Positions 20,979 through 31,879 of a stretch of 64,000 nt of DNA are shown in pieces. The first letter of the stretch is position 1, and each line of letters starts with the position of its first letter. This stretch comes from Dichomitus squalens LYAD-421 SS1 (Eukaryota; Basidiomycota; Agaricomycetes; Polyporales; Polyporaceae). The translations under genes and the position numbers were made by a program. Location of the stretch: positions 1,744,554 to 1,808,553 of the forward strand of contig NW_006766885.1 in assembly GCF_000275845.1 (NCBI RefSeq). The letters run 5' to 3'. The notes under the pieces are model-generated. The model did not search any database. It was given only the letters and a program-made list of their open reading frames with translations, and had not been told where the DNA came from.

Positions 20979-21398
20979 ATGGCCGACTCCGGTAGACAGT
21001 CTTTCACCGACAAGATGGGCGCGTCGGCGAAGGTAAGTCTTTCATCACCTATCTTCAACGTTTGAGCGATCTGACAATGTTGATGTATAGCCGGACTCTC
21101 AGAAGTCCATGACCGAACAGCTCAGCGACACCGCGAAGGGTGCCTATGACTCCATGGCATCGTCCATGCAGCCTGAAGTGAGCACGACCAATATATTTTA
21201 CTGTTCATCGATCTGACCTCGATTTCTGTCAGAGCGAGAAGTCGTACACCCAGAAGGCTGGGGATGCGATGAGCGGGAACTCCAACGAGAGCTCGGTAAG
21301 TGGCCGCGAGATGGGCGCCCTCTGGAGTCACGTCGCTCATGTTCCCATAGCAGTCCATGTCCGACAAGGCGAAGAACGCTACGGGCATGAACAACTGA
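20979..21398 (+). CDS. HSP9/HSP12-family small stress protein
   Basis: Model: 20979-21032, 21091-21177, 21233-21295, 21351-21398. This gives 252 nt and 83 aa. The protein is hydrophilic with the family signature: start MADSGRQSFTDKMG, then PDSQKSMTEQLSD, AKGAYDSMASSMQPE, SEKSYTQKAGDAMSG, and the end MSDKAKNATGMNN. Yeast Hsp12 and its fungal relatives are small, natively unfolded proteins that bind membranes as amphipathic helices and are strongly induced by heat, osmotic stress and entry into stationary phase. Three introns cut an 83-aa protein. All exons are phase 0, with 18, 29, 21 and 15 coding codons. The short TATA-containing promoter fits an inducible gene; the inducer cannot be read here. 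Confidence 0.9.
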
Positions 21399-21517
21399 AT
21401 GCGCCGCAACGCAGCTGTAGGCTTGCCCCATCTGTACGATATCGTGTACCTGTAGACTCGCGTGGAATTCGGGTGATTCAATATATCCTTAGGCATTCCA
21501 TACTACATGGTCAGACG

Positions 21518-23512
21518 CTATGCACGGTGGATCAAGAGTGCAGCAGTATCGTGAGTGTCCACAGTGATCGAGAATTTGTTTGCGAAGGTTCCTAGGTTTT
21601 TGCCCGTCCACATGTCCTGCACCCTGAATCGACCGAACCCGAGGCCTGGAACGTTTCCGAATTCGAACGTCTTCGTGGCCGTAGTGTTAGTGTTGATGAT
21701 GAAGACGTGTGTTCCCTTCGAGGACTTCCCAGCGTAGAACTCGGGAGGCGAAGTGCTGGGAGCAGATGCTGTCGCGTTGAATGGTGTAGCCGGGGTTCCA
21801 ACAATGGGGTCCTGGTGGAACGCGAGCAATTGAGCGTTTTTGATTATATCCAGCTGAGTCGAGTTGAGATTGTTGAGCTACAGAGTGGCATTGAGCGTGA
21901 GGTATAATAGGAGATGCGTAGTAATTGTGGCTTACATCGGTCCCAAGGAGGATGGGGCTCTTCAAGAATGCCCATGCGGCGAAATGGGTTCGCTGCTCCT
22001 CTAAGGTCAAGTCGCCGTTCCCGATCTCCATCATATCCCTGCAAGCAAGTTGGATCTGCTGGACTCTCTTATAGAGCGGCAGACACTCACATGTCATTAT
22101 GGGAAAAGAAGTCGACTGAATCGAGATGTTGAGCGTTTGCCGCGATGATGCTCGAGATGGAACTCCAAGATGCGCTAACGTCGCCGGTCATGCGCCACGA
22201 GTGGCCCTGTGCAGTTATGTCACTTGCTGATATCGTGGTCAGGGAAAGTTGTCATAGGCTCACGACGCGATCGCCCCACTCCCACACGTTAGCGTCGCCC
22301 CAGATGCAGAGGCTGAAGTGGACAGGCTTCCCGGTCTGGTTCAGCGCCGCTCTGGAATAACGTTTGCATGTTATACTTGCGTTTTGAAGTAATGGAAGGA
22401 GACATACGTCATTTGACGGTAGCGGATAGCAGAGTTCGAGTTGCTGGAGCAGGTTTCAGGCAGGGCAGTAGCTTGGCTGGGGGAGGCACGTACTACCAGT
22501 CGTTGTCAGGCGGGGTCTGTGGATAGATGCGTTAGGGTCAATCTCACAACACATATGCAAAAGGGACATACGGCAGCATCCGTCCAGTTACTAGGGACGT
22601 TGCAATTGTCTGCAAAAGAGACGTCAGTGCCACGACATGGCGTTGGCATAGAGTAGAACACAACGTACCATATTTGAGGTCTCCGAAGAGAGGAAGTCAG
22701 GTGATCAGACTACAGTATAGGTACCGGAGGAGCAACCTACAATCGACGCCCCATTCGGCGAACGCCTCCGCGTCCACCGTTTCGTTTCCGAGAGAGCCAG
22801 GGAACCCCGCACAGGTGTTCGTGCCAGCATCGCTGTGAGTCCCGGCACCAATCTCAGCAGGGTGCCATGCGCATATACGCAGCAGAACCCGACCTGTATA
22901 TCCCGAGCTTCAGGCCGAGGGCGTGCACCTGGTCAGCGACGCCGCTGATGCCGCTCGGGAACTTGCTCGGATCGGGCACGATCCGGCCCGTAGACGCGTC
23001 GCGGGTCTCAAGCGGCCAACAGTCCTAATCGACAGACGATGGTGTCAGCGAACATGGCGGTTGGAGCTTGAGAGGGACAACTGACGTCGATGTTCACATA
23101 CTCATAGCCTGCGTCGGCCAGGCCCAGGGAGATGAACAGGTCCGCAGCGTCGAGGATCTTGGTTTCGTTGATATCTGTCCAGAAGTGAGTCCGAGATCAG
23201 TTTGGGGCATATGACAAGGCTGAGAGGCGAGCGCACTGCATGAGTACGCATTCCAGGAGTTCCAGCTGGATTGGATCAGCAGGAATCAGCTTGCGGCACA
23301 CTCGTTCACAAGACTTATGAAGGATCTCACCCAAGAGCAGGCAACCTGCCCACTTGGTGGGAGGGACCGATGGTAGGAGCAGTTGCGGCGATGCCTGTGA
23401 GGGTGCTGCTCGCAGCGGTCGACGTCACGGAGGGTGCGGACTTATGAGCGGCTGCAGTGACGACGAGCGCCCCCAAGACGTAGGAGAAGAGACGGTGTAG
23501 GGACACAGCCAT
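21518..23512 (-). CDS. Secreted alpha-galactosidase (GH27)
   Basis: A multi-exon gene with about ten introns. Ordered pieces: signal peptide ([16 protein letters not shown]); [45 protein letters not shown]; the 12-nt exon at 22669-22680 that with its neighbours makes [61 protein letters not shown]; and a C-terminal beta-sandwich ([27 protein letters not shown]) ending at 21518. The Asp of KYDNC is the family's nucleophile, and the Asp of RMTGD its acid/base residue. The enzyme removes terminal alpha-1,6-galactose from melibiose-type oligosaccharides and galactomannan. Exon boundaries in the middle were not all resolved, so the outline is given. Confidence 0.88.
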
Positions 23513-23558
23513 CGCGTTTGCTTTGCGATCACCAGCCTCCGAGCATCGCCAGTGGGGC

Positions 23559-23567
23559 CTTTATATT
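23559..23567 (-). promoter_or_regulatory. TATA box of the alpha-galactosidase gene
   Basis: ATATAAAGG on the minus strand lies about 50 nt before the ATG at 23512. Confidence 0.6.
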
Positions 23568-24627
23568 GCTAGGAGGATTCGCGAAGCAGCTCTTGTGACA
23601 CGCTCGCCGCTCCTTCCAATACGACACGTGAACTGAAGATTCCGCCTTTACATCACGGAATGCATGGACGGAAGACCCAACGCGACATCGGGGTCATGAG
23701 GACGGGTATTCGGAGAAGTCTCGGCCAGCGAGAACCCTGCAGAATGTCTCGGTCGGCAAGTAAAGGGCCCATCAGTGCACGGATCCACAGACCTTGAGCA
23801 GAAGCTCACCTCCCGTGAGGAGCCCAGCGTTTGTCTTGATAGCGGGTCCGGCGCAGAACACGCAAGCATCACAATTGGGGAATGCAGCAGGTCATGCCGC
23901 GTAGAACGTGTGTTGTCCTCGATGACAACATCCTGCCTTCCCTGCCTGAAAAGGCTCCATGATTGATATTGAATACTTGAGTAGAGACGGTGACCATAAT
24001 ATTGTGTGCGCATGAGCGCGAGTAATATGACCAGGGACACAGGCAGGTGGTGCAGCTCACGGCACATCGACAAAGCGCGCTCTCGTATGCAATGTGTAGA
24101 TTCCGCTGTCCCGACCGGGCCGCCTTCTGATCCACATCAAAAGGGAGGCCATGACGGAGGCCCGTGCTCGGTCCCCTCCGACAGTGTTATCGCCGCCTTA
24201 CACCGGGCGGCCACGTTCGACGGCGCCGACACCCCCATTTATTACATCGGCGGAAGGCGCGCGGGACGTCCAAAAGCGGAACTGATGCGCGCGATGAGTC
24301 GAACGCGTGGCACGTGACCGCGTTTACAGCCATTCGCGGAAGCCTGGGAAGACAATCGGACAACTCTGTTGCCGCGCTGCATGCGCGTACTCCTTGCCCA
24401 CCTACCACGACCATCCCCAATCAATCGCGCCTTTTGCGCCCACTCGTCTGTTCTGCTGCGGCTGAGCACAGTGTCTTCCCCCGCCAAGCACCGGACGCAA
24501 GAGCCCAGGAACGCGCCGGAAGGGAAGAGAACAAGTCATGATTTCGGATCCTCGCGGAACGTACAGAAGGCACAGACATTCATCAATACTAATTTCGATG
24601 CAGATCACGGTCTGAATAGGACGCTAT
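23568..24627. other. Intergenic region, no gene seen
   Basis: About 1.06 kb between the alpha-galactosidase start and the 3' end of the RNase-H1-N gene. Only short overlapping frames occur. Confidence 0.5.
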
Positions 24628-26929
24628 CTATCGGGACTGGCATGAATGCAGGCGACGGCCGCATCGCAGACCCAGAAGTCCTGTAAAAGCCGGCGTCAGC
24701 ACAGTGTCTTCCGAGCGCGTACAGCAGCAAAAGGAACGGACAGCGTACCCGATCGGGATCCTGGTACCCCTTTGGATGGGCGAGCGCGGATCTAAGCCCA
24801 CGTCGTGTGCCCCACGTGTCGCCTCCGAAAAGCTCATCATGTCTAGGCCTTGCTGGATGCCCACTGCGGTCGAGCGGAGGTGTGCGTGTGCCTCGCTGGG
24901 GCCCATACGAGGTGTGTGCCCTCCTACAGGCGACCGCGAGGATCGAATCGAGACTGAACTCGAGATCGCAGATGCTGGCGTCGCGAACGAAGCAGGGGAC
25001 GAAGACTCTGGAGGAAAAGACGCAGACAGGGCCGGCGACGTGACTGTAGTCAAGACGGAAGGGGACAACGCCGTAGTCAAGCCGAAAGGGTCCGGGAGCG
25101 GGGACAAGCTTGCACGGGCGACGGCGGACGGTTCGGCGCGCGTTTGAGGTGGCGCGCGACCGCAGTGCAGGCACGCATACTGGGGATGCTCACACGCACA
25201 CGCAGGCGCACCGATGGGAGCACGAACAGGGATGTCCCCGACCCCCGTCGTTGCAGGCGTCGGGCTTGCAGCGCGCGATATCTGCACACCGTGGTCAAGG
25301 CGCTGCATCTTCGGCGGGGGCGGAGGCGCGGCTTGCACCGCCGCTTCTTGGTTCCTGCGACGGCGGACTGGCGGTTGGGGCTCGGTCTGTACCTGCGCGT
25401 CGCTGAGAGACTTGGTCTTGGCTACCGGCTTCGTCTTGCGGCTTCGCTGCGATTGCGCAGGGGGTTGCGTCGTCTTGGGCATAGTCACGCTCACACTCGG
25501 GACGGAGAGATGAGAGGCAGGGATACTCACGCTGTTCACGCTGTTCGAGATGGCGCTAAGTCGCGCGGTCGACGTCGCGACAGGGGAACTGTTGACTTGC
25601 GTCACGGCAGGCAACGTCGTGCTCGGGCGCATCTTCGGCTCGGTACAATCCCGCGGCGGGCTGACGGAGCACTTCAGAGTTGTTCTACGCTGTTCAGGGC
25701 TTGCAGCAGGGCTGGAAATCGGCACTGCGGGTTCGTGCGCATCTTCAGTAGCCTCATCTTGGACAACATATTCGAGGTCGATGTATTCCAATTCAGGTGT
25801 GTTCGGTGCTGTACCGTACTCGGACAAGGCGAGGCTCTGCCGCTCTACGCGCACTTCGCTGGGCTCCTTCACCGGGCTACGAGCGAGCTCAGCCAACAGA
25901 CGTGCGGGAAAGTCCTCGGGAAAGTATCGAGTCCCGAAGGACGATGGCGAGGAAAGGTGACTACGCTGATCACTGGACGCGAGCGACGACGGGGTGCGTA
26001 GGCCTGCAGGCGAGCCCGCTTGGGGCGATGCGTAGGAGAGCGATTGCGCGAGCCTTGGGGTGGAGATACCGGGGCTGTTCGTAAACCTATTCTTGGTTTG
26101 CGATACCTCCGTCGGAGGCGAGGACGACGTCGACGGACCGCTGAATGCCCCCTGGGCCTCATGTCTCCTGACCGGTAAGCGGGGCGGGGGCGGAGGCGCG
26201 CGCGACAACGGCAGCGCAACCGGGCGATGGACAGGGCGACGAGGCGTTGCTGGAGAGAGTGCTTCGAAGCCTTGTGCGGGCTCCGTCGCTGCTCTTGCCA
26301 GCGCTTGCTGCGACGCTTTGGGCCGTCTTCTCTCGCCCGAACTCACATTCGGACTTGATGCACTGGGACCCATCCTCGTCGGCTGGTCTTCTCCTCTCAG
26401 TTGCGCGAGCGTCGCTCTGATTTGTGCGTCTCGCGCCGCTTTTCCAGCTGCACCTGACGTTGCTTTTGCTCTTGGCACGGGCGCCTGTCCATCTCCATCT
26501 TGGCGCGGGCGGTGTATTCTCTCTTCGTTCTGCTCTCTTCTGGGCCGTTCAGGTTGCTGGTCGGCTGGCGGCAGCGGTGGTGACCGCGGTGGCATAACCA
26601 CCGTCCTAGTGGCACCCCTCATGTGTGCGTTCTCGTAGAACCGAACGGCTTTCGCAAAGTCGTCAAAGCCCTGGTACCGTGACCGAGGCACCCCGATCGT
26701 GTGTTCGTGTACATCGCACCTGGAGGCCATTCAAGGCACGTCAACGACCGATCTGTCAACGTCAAGAGTCCATTGCAGTCATCGGCGAGGGTAGGGATAG
26801 GCCCGCCATAGCGTGCTGCAGCATCCGCCGACCACCCTCTGAGACGAGACCAAGCCAGAAGAAGACTCACCACTCGGTATACACCCCCGGCCTGGTGCCC
26901 ACCAGGACGACATACGCGACTTTCCCCAT
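24628..26929 (-). CDS. RNase H1 N-terminal (viroplasmin-like) domain protein with long disordered tail
   Basis: Model: 26929-26871 joined to 26719-24628, giving 2151 nt and 716 aa. The short first exon (KVAYVVLVGTRPGVYTEW) joins in phase to CDVHEHTIGVPRSRYQGF and DDFAKAVRFYENA. Together they form the compact fold found at the N-terminus of RNase H1, which binds RNA/DNA hybrids or dsRNA. The remaining about 650 residues are Ser/Pro/Ala/Arg-rich and look disordered, with one Cys/His cluster (ACACEHPQYACLHCG, about residue 530) that could bind a metal. No catalytic RNase H domain follows. The join rests on family resemblance plus correct phase. A further intron near the 3' end (GTACGCTGTC, about 24745) is possible. 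Likely nucleic-acid binding; function unknown. Confidence 0.72.
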
Positions 26930-27882
26930 TCAAACACGAACCTCGCGGACGGCGGGCGACTTGGCAGCAAAATGCAGCAGGGGAAGATGGGAGCTGGAGG
27001 CAAGCTGGAGACGCGACGCGATATCTGCGCCAGCGTCGTTGGGTCCCTCGCTTCGCTAATTGGCGTGTCTCGGCAGACGCGACGCGATCACGCACTTGCG
27101 GCCGCTTCGTTTGTCTTCGGTCTCCGGATGTCTTCCATATAATAACCCCGTGGACATCCTCTGGATTCCAGTTTCTGACAGCCGCGGCGGGATGGTCGAT
27201 CAGACCCGGGCAGCTTCCATTCTGTGGATGGTAGTGCACATGCGCGTGCATCGGCGACAGTATTGGGGTTCTGCGGAGAGGAGTCATTGGATTATCTGAG
27301 TGAGGTATCTTTTACCGCGGTTCTGGACATTAGAAGGTACAGGCATCGTAAGCAACGAAGGAGGCCTCTACGTGACCCGCAGCTTTCTGCGGCGACAGAC
27401 ACACCGTAAAACGGCTTCTATAACGTTTGGGACTACACTACCTCCCACCTCAAGAGGCAGACGTTCTCCTTAGACATCTGCGCTAACAACATCATCGCTA
27501 ATTGCTCAGCACTCGCTCTTGCTTTAGTTAGATCGGACGCGAGTTGGTGCTGGGCGTATACCACGAGACCATAGTCGACTAGACATATACGAGCGCGACT
27601 GCGAAGACACAGCTGATTACTACGAACATAACGGGAGCGATGTGGGTATGTATGTATCCCAAACCAACAGAAAAACATGACATATATGACCCATTCCATC
27701 CAGACTGACGCCCCAAAGTACTCTACGCCCTTCTCTCACCCACAATAGCGCCTGCTTCTTGCGGTATATGGCCCGCGGAGTGACCGCAGCAGCAAGGATC
27801 GAGACCGGCAGGGACATCTGATAAAGTGTCGCAGTTCGACGCCCGGACACCGCCCAAGCACAGAGAGCTGCGGAGCGACGTG
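26930..27882. other. Intergenic region, no gene seen
   Basis: About 950 bp upstream of the RNase-H1-N gene and downstream of ATG27. No conserved frame or repeat recognised. Confidence 0.5.
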
Positions 27883-29015
27883 TCATACGGCGATGTATCC
27901 ACCTCGGCTGGCGCTGTGTCTTGGCCGGACGGCGGAGCATATGTGTGAGACGAGATCGCGGAGCATGTACGGGACTTCTCTCCAGAAGTCGCGATGCCTA
28001 GACATATGATGCGTTCAGAAGGCGCTTGCGTGCAAGGAAATGGAAAGATGAGGAAAGTACGCACGGGATGAGGTCTGCGCCAGTTGCACCGTACGTCGAG
28101 TAGTTGTAGTATGCTCCGAGGGCGAAGTATGCCACGAAGGCGAGGAAGAATCTGCATAGCCCGTCGTACCGCATTCTACATCGCGCACACGTGCAGACCA
28201 AGGTGAGACTCACAATAGGAAGAAGTACCCGAGTCCGGACCCGACCGCCTCCTCTTTCTTCTCTCCGGACCCCGACCCGTCGTCCCCACCGTCGGTTGGC
28301 TCTTTCGTGTCTTCGCTGGGGGGTGTTTTGATCAGACAGCCTGCCGGGGCTTCCCAGTCGAGATAGAGGTCCGTGCCATTGTACGAGACGAAGTTGACGT
28401 CCGAGACTGAGGACCCGCAGAGGAGGTGTAAGTGGAAGTGCTGTGGGGATGGTTCTGAGCCGACGACGCTTGGATATGACGCCCCCGCAAATGTGAGCTG
28501 GAGACCCTTCGGTGCTGGAGGATACAAGCACATGAGCATCTCACTACGTCTACGTTTGTTGCTGGCAAACTCACAGGATATCGGGTCGTAGGAGACGGCA
28601 CTTGCAGACGAGTTTGCAACTGGGATGACAGAGATGACCCGGTCATCATGTCCGTTCTTCCTGCTCGTCCTCACTAGACACGCTCGTGTGCCCGGCGGAC
28701 ACTGCCAGTCCGAATTGTATCTTAGCGACAGTGCCTGGAGCTAGCCGATGTACGCACCTGGTCCTCTTCTGGTGCACTGCTTTTCGCCAGGTCTTCACAG
28801 AGGTTGAAGGTGACAGCGTCGTGTATTGTCGATGGAGGCATGTTGCTCTCGCGTGTGACAGTGTGTTCGCCCTTGAGGCCGGTGAGGTCGTAAGCGTCCT
28901 CGCCAATTGTGACATGACAGTCAAATGGTTTCTGGTCGTCCTGAGCGGCCACCAGTGTAGAAAGGAGGGTGAGGAAGAGAACACGCGAGATGGTGTATCT
29001 GCAGAGGACGGCCAT
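27883..29015 (-). CDS. ATG27: Autophagy-related protein 27 (Atg27)
   Basis: Model: 29015-28758, 28701-28575, 28514-28214, 28151-28065, 27997-27883. This gives 888 nt and 295 aa. A signal peptide (ISRVLFLTLLSTLVAA) is followed by a luminal MRH (mannose-6-phosphate receptor homology) domain: DCHVTIGEDAYDL, TFNLCEDL, CPPGTRACLV, VVGSEPSPQHFHLHLLCG, NGTDLYLDWEAPAGC. After an acidic Gly/Ser linker comes one transmembrane helix (YFFLLFFLAFVAYFALGAYY). The conserved cytosolic tail is DLIPHRDFWREVP...SRGGYIAV. Atg27 is a type I membrane protein that cycles between Golgi, vacuole and Atg9 vesicles and supports delivery of membrane to forming autophagosomes. The Cys pattern and the tail are both intact. 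It is divergent from the ataxin-3-like gene. Confidence 0.92.
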
Positions 29016-29539
29016 GTCTGTTGATTGGGTGAGTTGTATGATCCCGAGAGTCTAGTGGATTGAGCAGAGCAATGAGTTGACGGAAGTAGCGAAAGACGGT
29101 TTGAAAGGAGTATAGTGAGAGTCAGTCGGCCGGCGGTAGCTCTTGTGAATGTGTGATGGTAGACTGGCAGCGGAGACGGTAGCACTTCGCCCTGGCACTG
29201 GCACTGGCACTGGCACTGGCACTGGCACTGGCACTGGCACTGGCACTGGCACTGGCAGTTAGTGCGCGCTCGTCGTCTGCCCGTTGTGGCACAGTCGCGT
29301 ATGCGGCCCGCCAGGACCCCGGTGTCTTGCTTATGTAATGCACGCGTCGGGCAACAGGACCTCGGAGAGCGCGTGGCAGGACGCGTCAACGAGACGCGTC
29401 AGTCCCTCTCCGACTCCGGACTGCGCGGGGCTACCGCTGCACCTGCTGCATACATAACATCTTGCTTTCGATCTCTCATCTCACCTTTCACAAGTCCTTC
29501 GAACATCCTTCGCCACAATCCTGGAGAACTTTGCTTACG
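29016..29539. promoter_or_regulatory. Shared divergent promoter, ATG27 / ataxin-3-like
   Basis: 524 bp separate the two divergent start codons. No TATA box was seen for either gene. The centre is occupied by a hexanucleotide array (29192-29257). Confidence 0.6.
29192..29257. repeat. (CTGGCA)11 hexanucleotide microsatellite
   Basis: Eleven uninterrupted copies of CTGGCA lie in the divergent promoter between ATG27 and the ataxin-3-like gene. TGGCA/TGCCA half-sites are repeated every 6 bp. Confidence 0.95.
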
Positions 29540-31422
29540 ATGGCCACCCTACAAGACTTGATTCCTTCGATATACTTCGAGAGACAGGAACCGGGGACCA
29601 TGCTCTGCGCCCAGCACGCGCTCAACTCCCTCCTACGTGAGCTCGTCGAATTCCTCGTTCGCTCATCGCCCGCAATTGACTCATACCTCTCGCAGAGGCA
29701 CACTATGTGAGATGTCGCTTCATGATAACCACCCATTATCCTTATGCGACTCCATCAGTTCTCTGCGGCAGAGCTTGCAGAGATCGCTCGCGGGCTAGAT
29801 CAGGACGAGAACCTCACCTTAGATGACAATGCCCGCGCCACAACTAGCATGAACATGGATGATACAGGTACGCGTATCTTTCTCTGGCCGCCTTTCATCA
29901 TATCCACGATCTCGTTCGTGGCGCGCAGGTTTCTTCTCCGTGCAAGTCATGCAGAAGGCCCTGCAGAATTTCGGGCTCGAGTGCGCATCGTTCTCGAACC
30001 ACCCTCTTATGTGTGTAGCTCACATCTCTATTGTAGCCTCGTCCCGTGGGAGGCGGAGACCCAGAGACATTACCATACGCACCCAGAGTAAGCTCGATCC
30101 AACCATCGGATCTTCACTCTGCTCACTCTGCACCGTCTCTCAGGACCCAGATGGCATTCGTGCTCAACCATGACCTCCACTGGTACACGTTGCGGCGTTT
30201 CGGCCACGTCTCTCTCGATCCGAGTCCCGAAGCCGATCCCGGAGGCGGCTTTTGGTTCGATCTCAACTCTACGAACGATGCCCCACAACATATCGGCAAT
30301 CTGCATCTAGGGATGTTCCTACATCAAGCAAGACAAAATGGTACGTCCACATCATATCCCGCCACTCACTTCTGACACCCATCCTGCTCATCCACAGGCT
30401 ACACGATCTTCGCTGTCGTACAGAAAGACCCGACGGCCCCGCTCGCGCTCCCCCGGACAGAGGTCGACGAAATGTTCGCATATGTCCAGGATCCAACGGG
30501 CCATTATCCGCGCTCCTATGCCACGGGCGCGTCTTCCTCCGCCACTCATGTCGAAGGGTTCGAGGACGAGGACATGGAGCTGCAAGCGGCGCTCCAAGCT
30601 TCCCTCGCAGGCGGCGACTATGGCGATTACATCCCTCAGCGCATTGCCGTATCCCATGCGCCGGCGCCACAGCAACCCTCACGGACATCGTCTGGCTTGC
30701 CTGTTCAGCGCGACTACGAGGTGATCGAAGTCGACGACGACGAGGAAGACGCGTCTGGCGCACGGATGCGAACACAGGCTCGGGTACAAGAACATGTAGA
30801 ACCTGAGCCCGAGGACCAGGTCCTCGCCAGCATGGCCCGCCAGCGCGCGGTCATGGAGCAGATGCGGCGTGCACAGGAACTGGCGCTGCAAGAGCAGTAC
30901 GAAGATGAGATCGCACAGTTTGGCATTGCGTCCCGCGCTCGACAAGCCCATCGCGCTGCCGCTGGTGGCGGAGCCCAGGAGGAGGACGAGGACGAGCTGC
31001 TCCGGCGCGCGATCGCGGAGAGCGAGGCGATGGCGCAAGGCCAGGGCTCCGGCTCAGGGCCGGGATCGCGCGAGGACGGTGGCTCTCACACACCGCAAGC
31101 CGCGCCGTCGTGGCAGCAACCGAGGGTGTACGATGACGAGGACGCGGAGCTCCAAGCGGCGCTGCGTGCGTCGCTCGAGACCGTCCCCGCTGGGTTCCGC
31201 GTGCCGAGTCCGCCACCCGTGCCTGCCCCTCCTGCCCCACGCCCTGCTGTTACAACGCCGCCGCAGGAGCGGACGGCAGCAGGGCTCGCGCCGCCTTCGA
31301 TTGAGCGGCAGCCGTCGTCCGAGTTCGAGACGGAGTCGGAGGCGGAGAGCGAGGCGGCGCAGGCGGAACAGCCGAGCTTAGAGGAGATCAGGAGGAGGAG
31401 GCTGGCAAAGTTCGGGGCTTGA
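29540..31422 (+). CDS. Ataxin-3-like Josephin deubiquitinase with UIMs
   Basis: Model: 29540-29636, 29696-29706 (an 11-nt exon), 29759-29867, 29929-29980, 30037-30087, 30144-30340, 30398-31422. This gives 1542 nt and 513 aa. The Josephin domain (about residues 1-180) has the catalytic Cys in PGTMLCAQHALNSLL, the His in LNHDLHWYTLRRFG and the third residue (Asn) in FWFDLNS. It also has FFSVQVMQKALQNFGL and GYTIFAVVQ. The C-terminal half carries three ubiquitin-interacting motifs: EDMELQAALQASL, DELLRRAIAESEA and DAELQAALRASL. Enzymes of this kind trim poly-ubiquitin chains and assist proteasomal or Cdc48-linked quality control. The microexon is required to give SLLQAHYFSAAELAEIARGL, which fits the family. 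Confidence 0.92.
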
Positions 31423-31609
31423 TGTCCTTGATTGGTATGATACTCTTCGGCGATCTTGACCACCGCGTTGACATGGAGTTTCCGTGCACATTCGAGTTGA
31501 AGGAAGTCGCTCTGTTGTCCGTACGCGTGCGCTACATGACGTCTGCTATTGGTGATTAGAAGCTCCGATTCAGGATTGCTCGGTACAGCACGAGACATTT
31601 GGAGTACTG

Positions 31610-31745
31610 GAGGGCGACATATGTAAGATGACATCTTTGTACTCTACGACTTCGACAGGTCTGCCGAAGTAATGCGGGTGATTTGTCTAATGAGGACAGT
31701 TCCGTATCTTCTTATCCGGAGAGCAAGCTACGTGCCGCACCCGAA
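31610..31745 (-). pseudogene. Relic of a WD40 gene 3' end
   Basis: The stretch with TTTGTCTAATGAGGACAGTT and GAGCAAGCTACGTGCC matches the 3' end of F-box/WD40 copy A on the minus strand. It repeats about 250 bp further on (31880-31990) at the end of copy D. It is a non-coding remnant, perhaps a local tandem duplication of the gene end. Confidence 0.65.
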
Positions 31746-31879
31746 CCGGCATGGAACCACCTATCCCCGCGAAGGGCCTTGTGCACATTGGATGACGCTA
31801 TACGCCGGATGCAACGACTATAATGCCTAGAGGTGTGCATTGGAACATTGGAACATGTCAATTGAGATACTATCGGAGG

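Noticed and set aside
25144..26638. Plus-strand frames antisense to the RNase-H1-N gene
   Set aside because: Low-complexity antisense of Ser/Pro/Arg codons with no domain; they overlap a better supported gene.
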